From Foliamicus sp965115835 (GTDB taxonomy: Bacteria > Pseudomonadota > Gammaproteobacteria > Steroidobacterales > Foliamicaceae): 64,000 bases of DNA. The position numbers and the translations under genes are program-made. The notes under the pieces are model-generated. The model ran no database searches and was not told where the DNA came from. It saw only the letters and a program-made list of their open reading frames with translations. The stretch's first letter is position 1; every line of letters begins with the position of its first letter. Positions 17,230 through 24,780 of this stretch are shown here, in pieces. The DNA lies in NCBI GenBank assembly GCA_965115835.1, contig OZ220471.1, forward strand, positions 1,116,001 through 1,180,000, given 5' to 3'.

Positions 17230-17314
17230 TGGAACCGGTACAACCGGTTGACAAGTGTCCAAGAATTTGCTATGGGTAGAAAATAACACCTTAGATTGGG
17301 AGAAGGGGGAGAAG

Positions 17315-17737
17315 ATGAAAAAGTCAAACAAGTGGCTCCGAGGGGGAGCTGTGGGGCTGCTTTCTGTGGTCTTTCTTTCGGCATCTCCAAAAGCTTTTGC
17401 CGATATATGGCGATATCCAGATAGCTATGGTCATTGTCCAGCAGGGTACTCCCATATTCCTCAAACCGAATTATTCCTTGCGGGGCGTTGGGATGCACCT
17501 TCTGTGGGTATGTGCCTTGATAGACAGTATGTTCTTACCCGGAACGGTGGGGTGCAGTTGGCGAGTACGCACGGTTGCCATATGATTGCAGATGGCATGG
17601 GAGGCATATCCGCAATGTGGGGGCTCGGTGCCGGCATAACGGCAATTATTCCTGGTGCGCAAGTGCATGCTGCGGCTTTCGCCTTGATTGGTGCAGGTTT
17701 CAGCTTGGCATCGTATTTTGTGCGCCAAAGCTGCTGA
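17315..17737 (+). CDS. Small exported protein, first gene of an AT-rich cassette
   Basis: A 140-residue product with a signal peptide (KKSNKWLRG, then AVGLLSVVFLSASPKAFA, cleavage about residue 29). Four cysteines lie in the mature part, and a Gly/Ala-rich hydrophobic C-terminal half (GAGITAIIPGAQVHAAAFAL) could insert in a membrane. GGGGGAG precedes ATG 17315. Composition is visibly AT-richer than everything around it. It begins 85 bases past the ISAs1 end and leads two small membrane-protein genes. Export and pore-like composition would fit a bacteriocin-type or surface protein, but no family is recognised. Confidence 0.6.
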   Translation: MKKSNKWLRGGAVGLLSVVFLSASPKAFADIWRYPDSYGHCPAGYSHIPQTELFLAGRWDAPSVGMCLDRQYVLTRNGGVQLASTHGCHMIADGMGGISAMWGLGAGITAIIPGAQVHAAAFALIGAGFSLASYFVRQSC

Positions 17738-17753
17738 TGAAAAGGAGCACAAG

Positions 17754-18029
17754 ATGAGCTTGAACATTATCCGCAATAACAAGAACAAACTGCTGGGCGG
17801 CGTGGCTATTGTGCTTTCGCTTTTTTCCGTGGGCATGGCTGCGTACGTCCATATTCTTGGTAAAGGCGATGAATACATGCTCGGGATAATAATATTTTAT
17901 GCACTGCTGTATATAACGGCATTGTGTATCGGCTTGGCTATTCGATCCGTTATTTTGAAGCTGAAAAGGGATTTGAAGCAGGATTTGAAGCAGGATTTGA
18001 TGCGGGATTTACAACAGGAAGCTTCATGA
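17754..18029 (+). CDS. Small two-helix membrane protein, second gene of the cassette
   Basis: A 91-residue product with hydrophobic segments at ~14-33 (LLGGVAIVLSLFSVGMAAYV) and ~41-65. The cytoplasmic tail has a repeated DLKQDLKQDLMRDLQQ heptad-like pattern, likely helical. AAAGGAG precedes ATG 17754, 16 bases after the previous stop. The stop overlaps the next start (ATGA). Codon use is AT-rich like its neighbours. Function unknown; an immunity or accessory role for the exported protein is conceivable only from context. Confidence 0.6.
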   Translation: MSLNIIRNNKNKLLGGVAIVLSLFSVGMAAYVHILGKGDEYMLGIIIFYALLYITALCIGLAIRSVILKLKRDLKQDLKQDLMRDLQQEAS

Positions 18030-18265
18030 ATTTCACTTGGCTGGGCCGGGGTTTGGCGATCATTTGGTGGGGTGCAATAGGATACTTGGTCGGTGTCTTC
18101 ATTCTTGGGATTCTTGGCTACTTTTTCTTGCAGGGGGAGGTGCATCAGGAGGCCCTGATTAAGTGGGGGAGGCTTATAACTGCTATCCCTTACCTTGTTG
18201 CCCTTTCTTTTGCATGGTTCTTTGCTGGCCGTCGATACTGGAAGCAGTCAAAAAGACAACCGTGA
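18026..18265 (+). CDS. Small two-helix membrane protein, third gene of the cassette
   Basis: A 79-residue product starting MNFTWLGRGLAIIWWGAI, with two hydrophobic helices (~8-31 and ~48-68) and a basic end (RRYWKQSKRQP). ATG 18026 overlaps the preceding TGA, so translation is probably coupled. The three genes form one AT-rich unit between an ISAs1 element and a broken PIN gene. Family not recognised. Confidence 0.6.
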   Translation: MNFTWLGRGLAIIWWGAIGYLVGVFILGILGYFFLQGEVHQEALIKWGRLITAIPYLVALSFAWFFAGRRYWKQSKRQP

Positions 18266-18652
18266 ATCGCCATAACCTTAGGATGACGGAAAACGTCAAG
18301 AGACCAGTCGGGACGCCTGCCCGCACAATGCGTCTGGGATCGTAGATGTCCTTTCCGTTCATCAATAACCGGAAGATGATGGCGACAGGCGGCAACCGCA
18401 ATTGTGGCAGCTTCGCCATCGCCTAGTGAGGGGCTTCCCGACACGAGGGTTTCGTAAACCACATGCTCGCGTTCATTCAGGGTAGTGAGTTGAACTTTGC
18501 CCGACGCGGCCAAATCTTGGATAAACTGATACTCACCGTTGTTCCTACCCGTCTCATGCTCAAGCTCCACTGCTACAATTTCCGTCACCAGCATGAAGGT
18601 TTATCAGGACACTCGTGTCGATGATCAGCGGGCTCGAGTCATCAGCTAGGAA
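18266..18652 (-). pseudogene. Degenerate PIN-domain (VapC-type) toxin
   Basis: Read leftward: PLIIDTSVLI gives the first PIN aspartate. A frameshift or deletion follows near 18600, then VTEIVAVELEHETG with the conserved Glu. LGDGEAATIAVA with further acidic residues and VIDERKG come next, and the C-terminal DVFRHPKVMA stretch follows in a disturbed frame. These are the PIN ribonuclease landmarks in order. No antitoxin gene is visible beside it. With the frame broken it should be inactive. Confidence 0.6.
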
Positions 18653-19166
18653 GCTTGAGTAAGTATCCGTCTCGCTATCCTTGAGCACGGTTAGAGTTGA
18701 TCTTCTCGGCTACAGATTATGGACGATCCGAATCCGTTTCAAGAGATTGGCACCTATCGACTGCTTCTGACGAGCTGGTTGAGCAAACGAGGCTGAGAAT
18801 CGCTCATTGCTTTGTTGATGCTGGTTATGCATAAGCGCGTTTGACCTGCCCCCGACGATGGATCCAGTTTCAATGTTGGTGCATTGACGATTTCTCTGCC
18901 ATGCTGGGCGAGATGAGTCAGTGCCGCGAGCAGCGAGTCATCACCGTGTTGATCGTTATCGGGACGATTGCGACAGACACGGCCCAACGGCGACAAAAGT
19001 CGCCATGAGGCGCCGCACAGCGCGGCAATTGGCGTCGAACGCGGTGTTGCAATGGTGTTGACTGTCGGGACAGACGCGGGCAGCAGCATTTGCTTCATCT
19101 CCGCAAATAATTGATATAAAGGTTCTTTTCCCGCCTGAAAAAGTTGCGTATTCCCTGCACGGAAGC
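18653..19166. other. Stretch without a recognisable gene
   Basis: About 510 bases between the PIN relic and the truncated ssb. The open frames on both strands have no ribosome site and no family signature. The right boundary at ~19167 is where ssb similarity starts abruptly, so this DNA replaced the rest of that ssb copy. Confidence 0.5.
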
Positions 19167-19229
19167 GTTGACGGTCACGTCGGCGCCGAGGCGGCCGATG
19201 AGTTCCACGCGATTCAATCCAAATGCCAT
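19167..19229 (-). pseudogene. ssb: ssb fragment, first ~21 codons
   Basis: ATG 19229 begins MAFGLNRVELIGRLGADVTV, matching the first residues of the intact ssb at 7131-7580 with three substitutions, then diverges at 19166. The ribosome-site region is partly kept. It marks one edge of the second backbone copy. Confidence 0.85.
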
Positions 19230-19492
19230 GACTGTTCTCCTGGTTGGTTGTTGTGACGATGGGTTGCGAGCGACCGGAGACCGAGGCGATCTCTCTCCCC
19301 GGCCCCCTGCCGCTCACCCTTCCTTCTCCTTCCCTCCAACTCCTTGTCCCGCGTCGGTTTGCGATCCGGGCAGCGACATGCCCGATCGTCGGTCAGGGCG
19401 TCGCGCACGGACGGAACATCGATGCCCAGTTCCGCGAGCAAGGCGTCGCCGGTGGGAGTGATGAGGTCGTAATCGGTGTCGGGTGCGAACAT
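19214..19492 (-). CDS. MFAPDTDYD protein, copy 2, altered C-terminus (92 aa)
   Basis: ATG 19492 with an AAGGAG site. The first ~35 residues match the 58-aa protein at 7660-7836. The sequence then runs on with a basic tail and passes the ssb start at 19229 in another frame. The extended tail (ELEGRRRKGERQGAGERD) looks like read-through of former intergenic DNA. Possibly still expressed; function unknown. Confidence 0.5.
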   Translation of the reverse strand: MFAPDTDYDLITPTGDALLAELGIDVPSVRDALTDDRACRCPDRKPTRDKELEGRRRKGERQGAGERDRLGLRSLATHRHNNQPGEQSWHLD

Positions 19493-19718
19493 GCGGGTCT
19501 CCTTCGGTGGTCGCGCCCGGGACGGGGGAGCCTTTCTCCCTCCACTCTCCCGGATGCTTGCCCGGCACCCCGCGAAACTCCGACTCTTGAGAACAGCGAC
19601 AGGAACGCGACGGCGCAGCAATTCGCGGGGCGGCGGATCAATCCGGGACGGCTCCCCCCGCAGGCGTACCGAGCAGACGGCGGGGCCGAAAGCCCTCTGC
19701 AACCGCTGTCCGTCGGCG

Positions 19719-20738
19719 TCACTCCCAGCCTGTCAGGGTTGCGAGAGGATGCACATCGCGGATCACCACGACCTGATCCCCGGACAGCTTCTCGAAGGCG
19801 ATGAAGGCGGCCGCTTCCATCTCGTCGTCGAAGGTTCCCAGACACTCCTCGGTCGCAACCAGGATTACCGCGAAGCTCGGCGGATACACCGGCATGCCGC
19901 GGACATGGCCGGAGCGCTCGTACGACCGGCGGGCGCAAGTCTCGCAACGAGCCGCCCCGTGGGCAGGAGCGCCGCAATGCGTGCATCGGCGGGCCGCCCT
20001 GCGGCTCCAGTACCGGCGTCGCGAGGCGGCGTTCTTTCGTTCGGGCGAACCGCGCTCGGCCTCCAGAGCGGAACAGGGCGCACAGCGGGAGCCGCCGTCA
20101 CTCGAAGGCCCTCCGCACACTGTGCATAACCGGGCGGCGCGCCGGGACGCATACAGTTCGCGCTCGGCGGCCTGGCGAACCTCCCGGCACGGTTCGCATG
20201 TTGTGCCGCCGGCGGCGGGCGGACGGCAGCCGCACCGTACGCACATCCCGGTATCGAGCCGGGTTTGCCGGCGTTTCCGGCTCGCGGCGCGGGCGTTTCT
20301 GCGTTTGGCCTGCACGTTCTTGCCGCCGTACTTCAGCCCCGCAGCCCGGGCCCTGGCGTACCGGATGCGCTCGGCCTCGCGTCTCTTTTGGGCGCATCCT
20401 TCGCACAGACGGCGGGCCCGCTCCGCAGGCTGCTGTCCGCACTTGAGGCACAACCCCGCCTCGCGGCGCTGGTCGACCTGTCGGCGCGCCCGCTCGCGCT
20501 CACAGGCTTTCGCCCGCACGGGATCGCGTCGCGGCTTGCCGGCAGCGCGCAGCCGGGCGTCCCGCGCACGGTCGACGGCGCGAGATTGCACAGCGCACGG
20601 CTCGCAAAGGCTTCGATCGGGCGCAGGCCGCCGCTTTCCGCACTTCGGGCACAGGCCGGCGGCGCGCCGTTCGGCAGTGCGCCGGGCCACCCGCTCGCGG
20701 TCGCGCGCCCGACGCATCTCGGGGTTCTTCCAGGGCAT
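19719..20738 (-). CDS. Five-zinc-ribbon protein, copy 2
   Basis: A 339-residue paralogue of the protein at 8064-9083, same length and same ATG context (20738). All five ribbons are kept (CPKC/CEPC, CLKC/CEGC, CVRC/CEPC, CTVC/CAPC, CTHC/CETC). The last ~100 residues are virtually unchanged, while the N-terminal linkers differ (SLCEPCAVQSRAVD against SICEPCNERSRAAD). Preserved cysteines with diverged linkers indicate selection on the ribbons. Function unknown. Confidence 0.72.
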   Translation of the reverse strand: MPWKNPEMRRARDRERVARRTAERRAAGLCPKCGKRRPAPDRSLCEPCAVQSRAVDRARDARLRAAGKPRRDPVRAKACERERARRQVDQRREAGLCLKCGQQPAERARRLCEGCAQKRREAERIRYARARAAGLKYGGKNVQAKRRNARAASRKRRQTRLDTGMCVRCGCRPPAAGGTTCEPCREVRQAAERELYASRRAARLCTVCGGPSSDGGSRCAPCSALEAERGSPERKNAASRRRYWSRRAARRCTHCGAPAHGAARCETCARRSYERSGHVRGMPVYPPSFAVILVATEECLGTFDDEMEAAAFIAFEKLSGDQVVVIRDVHPLATLTGWE

Positions 20739-20826
20739 GAGGGCATCTCCAGTCTCGGTGGATGTCGGGACGGCAGGACGCCCCATCGGCAAAGGACCGG
20801 CAGGGCGTTCCAGAGAGACTTGCGCC

Positions 20827-21153
20827 TCAGCCCTTCTGGCGGCGCTCCACAAAGATCCCCATGGCCCGCCAGCCCCACAGCTGCACCCCGCAATTGCGCA
20901 GCCTGATCCCCGTCGCGATGATGATCTCGTCGCGGGCCGGGCGCATCTTCTCGACCTCTTTCAGCGAGACAATGACCAAGCGCGGCTTGCGCCGCCCTTT
21001 CGGTCGGGCGCCGCCAGTCTCGACGGGAACGATGTCGCCGTCCGCCCGGGACAGGTAGCGCTGAATGACGTAGCGGTCGTCGTCGAGTCCGCCGCCGACG
21101 AAGTGGGTGAGAAAGGTGCGCGCGTCGCCGCGCGGTGCGAGTGCCGCCTGCAT
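20827..21153 (-). CDS. Conserved 108-aa hypothetical protein, copy 2
   Basis: Nearly identical to 9171-9497; differences include FVGGGLDDD for FTGSGLDDD and TGIRLRN for TGIKQRN. ATG 21153 with GAGGAG upstream at the same spacing. It probably heads an operon with the zinc-ribbon gene, as in copy 1. Confidence 0.65.
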   Translation of the reverse strand: MQAALAPRGDARTFLTHFVGGGLDDDRYVIQRYLSRADGDIVPVETGGARPKGRRKPRLVIVSLKEVEKMRPARDEIIIATGIRLRNCGVQLWGWRAMGIFVERRQKG

Positions 21154-21262
21154 CGTGCCGTGCTCCTCATGGTCGGATGAAAGGGAACGGCGGCTGCGAC
21201 TTCCTCCGGAGCGCAACCGCCGTCCTCCTTCCGGCCAGACTCCGCCTCTTGATGGCGCAACA

Positions 21263-22059
21263 CGATGGTGGCGGCTTCAGAAGCACAGCCTCGCCAGCGC
21301 CACTGGTTGCCAAAGCTGACTCAGCGGCGAGAGCACACGGATCAGGTTGGACCAAGCAAGCCAGATCGGTTCGAGACTGAAACACATACTTGAGGATGCG
21401 AACCGCCTTGCTGGACTCATTCGTCCACGACCACGGAACAAGGATGACTGACAATCATTCCCGACGATGGCTTCAGTGTGCCTCAAGGTTTTGACGGCCC
21501 GACTCCGGTCGGGGCCGAGGACGCTACAACCGCAACAAGCTCCACAAAGGTAGCTGGCTCCGCCCCCTCCGAAGCGATTGGCAGCGCACACTCAATCGGT
21601 AAAATCACCGGCGCCGTCGGACTGTGCGATCAATCAGGCGGCGACTTCCACGGCCCGATGGAACCATTGCTCTTGGGTAAACGGTTACAGCGAGCATTTG
21701 GGCGACACACCTCTGCTTGAGTGCGCCTCGTTTGGAATGAATCTGCTTGCGGGTTGCTTACGATAGCAAGAATCAATTTGTTAAAGCGCTGTTATTCAAG
21801 GTATATTTTATGCTATCTCTTACTCCGGGCTGGGAGGCCCTGTATCGGGCCATCGCCTTCGGCCACCACCCAACCGAACTGGCGCCCTTCGACACCTCCT
21901 GAACCCATCGCCGTGGTCGGGTGTGCGACGAGCGGGTTCTTCGGGGAAACAGCGTAGCCAAACCACTTATCCGGCGCCGGCCGGAGGGGTAGCCTTCCCC
22001 AAGCGATCCGCCAACCGGCCATCCGCGCCAGAATGCCGCCCCATCAGCACCGCAAAATG
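21263..22059. other. Mosaic of relics without an intact gene
   Basis: About 800 bases. The stretch at 21395-21487 repeats the end of the PLD nuclease gene. Around 21490-21690, read leftward, fragments such as QWFHRAVEVAA and ASEGAEPATFVELVAVV recall the small accessory protein of IS66 elements, but stops interrupt them and I am not sure. From 21720 the DNA is AT-rich (TATATTTTATGC near 21801), then GC-rich again. No frame with a ribosome site was found. Confidence 0.4.
21395..21487 (+). repeat. Copy of the 3' end and downstream flank of the PLD nuclease gene
   Basis: GATGCGAACCGCC, then TGGACTCATTCGT, then GGATGACTGACAATCATTCCC align with 2823-2910 with about one change in ten. The block includes the last ~17 codons of the nuclease, its stop and ~35 bases beyond. 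The rest of the gene is absent here. It shows that the PLD gene and its flank once existed in both backbone copies. Confidence 0.75.
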
Positions 22060-22077
22060 GCTTGGCGGGAATTGCTG
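22060..22077 (-). repeat. Solo MITE-type terminal repeat at the island edge
   Basis: GCTTGGCGGGAATTGCTG is identical to the right end of the MITE at 39339-39356 and differs by one base from 11614-11631. The neighbouring MITE interior is absent, so it is the end of a different element with the same ends. Receptor coding sequence begins immediately to its right. Confidence 0.6.
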
Positions 22078-23824
22078 TTATCCACTGAGGGAGGTGCAGG
22101 AAGGGCGCATACCCTGGGCCTACACGGAAAGCGAAAACAAGCAGCGCAACTATGCGGCGGGTTTCTACTGGCAGCTTGCGGACAAGCACCAGTTGCAACT
22201 GGACCTCTCGCTCTCGGAGTCCAGGAAACGCGGTTGGCAGATAAGAACCTCCTGGCGGAGGAATCGCGGGGACCCGAGCGCCGAGACTTTCTACCGGGCG
22301 CTTGACAGTTCGGACCCCGATGTTGCACTGAACCTGTTTGGCGACGGCACGGTGCAGGATTCGGCGTTCGAGGAATTGTTCACCAATACCTTGGGGCCCA
22401 CTCTGGGCTTTACGGACATCACGACTATCAAGCCCTATGTACGCGGCGAAATCTTCGAAATATGGGCCGGCCCGGCCCGTTACGTCATCGGCGGGGAGTC
22501 CATGACACGCAAGGTATACAGCTATTCCGAATTCTGGGGCCAGGAAGGGCAGGAGCGCGCAGACAATTTTGAAAGTATTGAAGGCGTCAGGGAGCCCACT
22601 CAGAAAAATACCGCCTGGTACGTCGAGTTGGCGTTGCCGCTCGCAAGCCCGGACAACTCCTGGCCCGGACTGCACTCCTTGCAGCTCAGCCTGCAGCTCC
22701 GGCGGGACAGCCACGACTATGAAGGCGCTGCCGGAGGCACTGACGGGAGAAGCGTTCCGGCGCCGCGCTGGGCGTGGATTGATGGCGGCTGGGTCCAAGT
22801 TCCGTATTCTCGGTGGGAAAATCAAGGCGACCCCAACATCGTCGGGCTGACCAAGAGCGACAACACTTGGCGGGCCGGTCTTTTTTATCAACCGGTGGAA
22901 GAGCTTACGGTGCGGGCTTCGCAGACGAGGACATTCAAGCCGCCCAAGTACAACTCGCTCTTCGATATAAGCAACCCCTTGACAAGACCGGGATACTTCG
23001 TCGACCCGTACAACCCGGATGGACCGACGGAAATTGTCCGTCCACCCACTACCCGCTCGTCTTTCAATTCGGACATCAAGTCCGAAACCGGACGCACCAT
23101 ACGGATTGCAGCGGACTGGACGCCGCCAGCAGTGCCCGGCCTGACGCTCTCGGCAGACTGGTCGAAGGCCGTGCAAAAGGACAAGATCCATTACTCGACC
23201 AGCATTCTGTATGACCATCCGGAAATTGGCTTCCGCCTGCCGGTGATCGTAAAACGGGATGCCGATGGACGGATCACGCAGATAAACTCCTTCGACATCA
23301 ATCTGGCAGAAAAAGTAAACGAGCTGCTGATCCTTTATGGGGAGTATTCCTTTCAAACGAGGCTGGGAGATTTCAATCCAAGGCTGACCTATACGCGAGT
23401 GCTGGACGAGTACTTCACCGTGGTACCGGGTAGCCCTGAAGTTGACCGCGTCGGTACAATCAAGGGAAGCGACAAGTACAAGTTGCAAGGGTCGCTCACG
23501 TGGCTCTGGAACCGATTTGCTGCCGATCTGTTCGTCGATTACAGGCCCAGCTACGAGAACAACCGCACGGGGATCTGCTTTGAAGTGGTTGGACGCTGCT
23601 CGCGACTCTACGAAAACAGGCCTACTATTGAGGTGGACTCCCTGACGACGGTCGATCTTACGCTGACATACCAGTTCGACAACGGCCTGCGGTTGCGCGG
23701 CGGCGGACGCAATATCCTTTACGAAAAGTCCTACACTGTCTTCGAGGGCAGACTCAACTACGACCCAACCCGCTGGAATGCCCGGGGCCGGGTGTTCTTC
23801 CTCGAATTACAGTACGAGATGTAA
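22078..23824 (+). pseudogene. TonB-dependent receptor, 5'-truncated (C-terminal beta-barrel)
   Basis: About 580 residues of an outer-membrane barrel remain: SESENKQ-type strands such as RNYAAGFYWQLADKHQLQLD, then TAWYVELALPLAS, TWRAGLFYQPVEELTVRASQTRTFKPP, a TonB-receptor barrel hallmark, and a last strand RVFFLELQYEM. Signal peptide, TonB box and plug are missing. Sense coding starts exactly after the terminal repeat at 22060-22077, so an insertion removed the 5' part. The frame stays open, so loss is recent. Substrate unknown. Confidence 0.8.
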
Positions 23825-23888
23825 TAATGAGAAGCCTTTAACCCCCAGGCTCCTGCCCACACGGCGCCGGACGCGCGGGATTTTCTGA

Positions 23889-23931
23889 CAAGCCCTCCAA
23901 GCCGCAAAATGGCTTGGAGGGCTTGCTTTTT
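23889..23931 (+). terminator. Strong intrinsic terminator after the receptor
   Basis: CAAGCCCTCCAAGCC (23889-23903) pairs perfectly with GGCTTGGAGGGCTTG (23911-23925) around the loop GCAAAAT and is followed by CTTTTTCC. Fifteen base pairs with a U-tract, 65 bases past the receptor stop. Confidence 0.92.
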
Positions 23932-23989
23932 CCGGCACGATCCTCGCTTCATGCATGAAGCGCCCCCCTGCCGGGCCGCCGTTCCGCAG

Positions 23990-24345
23990 CCGTGCGCCCC
24001 GCTTCGACGGACATTGACCTGCGACACAACCCGATGATCCTGGGCGACAACCGCAAGATGGAAGGCGTCCTTGATAACCACTACAGCGTCGTGGTTTACG
24101 ATCCGCCGCATGTCGAGCCAAAGGGCCGCGACAAGAGCAGCAAGAGCGGTTTGACATTGACTTCGGCGCCACCATGCCGCCCTGCGGCGCGAAACAGGGC
24201 TGGACGCTGTCCCCTCCCCCTCCTGAAGCAAGCCTGGCGCGTGCTGAAGCCGGATGGACTATCCTGCGGTTGCGCTTCCCCCGGCGAGCAGTTTGCGGGC
24301 GGAGGCAAGAAATCCATGACCCCGCGGAGGGAACGCGGGCGGTCG
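23990..24345 (+). pseudogene. Decayed DNA methyltransferase-like gene
   Basis: Pieces in order: DIDLRHNPMILGDNRKMEGV, YSVVVYDPPHVEPKGRDKSSK, then (+1 frame) RFDIDFGATMPPCGAKQGW, then back in frame LLKQAWRVLKPDGL. DPPH corresponds to motif IV (D/N/S-PP-Y/F/H) of N4/N6-amino methyltransferases, and RVLKPDG is the usual helix-strand turn after it. At least two frameshifts, no start and no target-recognition part. Family assignment by motif only. Confidence 0.55.
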
Positions 24346-24438
24346 ACGCGTCGGGCTGCGTGAATAACGCTGCCGGGCACTGCCCCAACCCCGCAGGACT
24401 ACTTCATGCTCCCTGTGCTGGCGCCCGCAAGCAGCGCG

Positions 24439-24780
24439 TCAAATGTCGGTAGGCATGGGTATGGGGTTGTCGGCGGAAAGTGGTTCGGAGGGGGTAAATT
24501 CCTCCAGGACTTCCTCGCTCTGCAGGGCTTCTTCGATACGGGCCAGATCCTCATCAATCGAAACGGCTTCGGCGGAGAGTTCGGGGATGGCGGGAGGCGA
24601 AGCGTCCTGATTCCCGGAAGCTTCTGTCTCTGCTCCCGCCTCCACCCCCTCTCCGATTTGCTCCTCCTCTCCGGCAGGGTCCGGCTGCCGGAAGCCCAGC
24701 CATCCGGCCACCTCTGCGGCAGCCCATGTCAGGCTCAGCCCCAAGCCGATGACGGCGGCGACGCCGATCACTTTCTTCAT
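24439..24780 (-). CDS. Small acidic exported or membrane-anchored protein
   Basis: A 113-residue product: an N-terminal hydrophobic segment (KKVIGVAAVIGLGLSLTWAAA), then an acidic, Glu-rich, probably disordered or helical part (IDEDLARIEEALQSEEVLEE). ATG 24780 overlaps the TGA of the FHA/PEGA/SUMF1 gene, and GGAAGGAAA lies upstream inside it. Last gene of the five-gene kinase operon. Family not recognised. The coupling suggests it works with the large protein in the envelope. Confidence 0.65.
   Translation of the reverse strand: MKKVIGVAAVIGLGLSLTWAAAEVAGWLGFRQPDPAGEEEQIGEGVEAGAETEASGNQDASPPAIPELSAEAVSIDEDLARIEEALQSEEVLEEFTPSEPLSADNPIPMPTDI

Larger units (their letters stand above)
19167..21262 (-). 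repeat. Backbone duplication, copy 2
   Basis: Colinear with 7517-9606. It contains the ssb fragment, the MFAPDTDYD gene, the zinc-ribbon gene and the 108-aa gene. Divergence is spread over the whole length, including many silent changes, so this is not a very recent duplication. Two related elements inserted in tandem, followed by loss, would explain it better than a copying event by the insertion sequences. Confidence 0.85.

Noticed and set aside
21773..23488. Long minus-strand frame opposite the receptor fragment
   Set aside because: The sense frame encodes an outer-membrane barrel with its typical end and is followed by a terminator.
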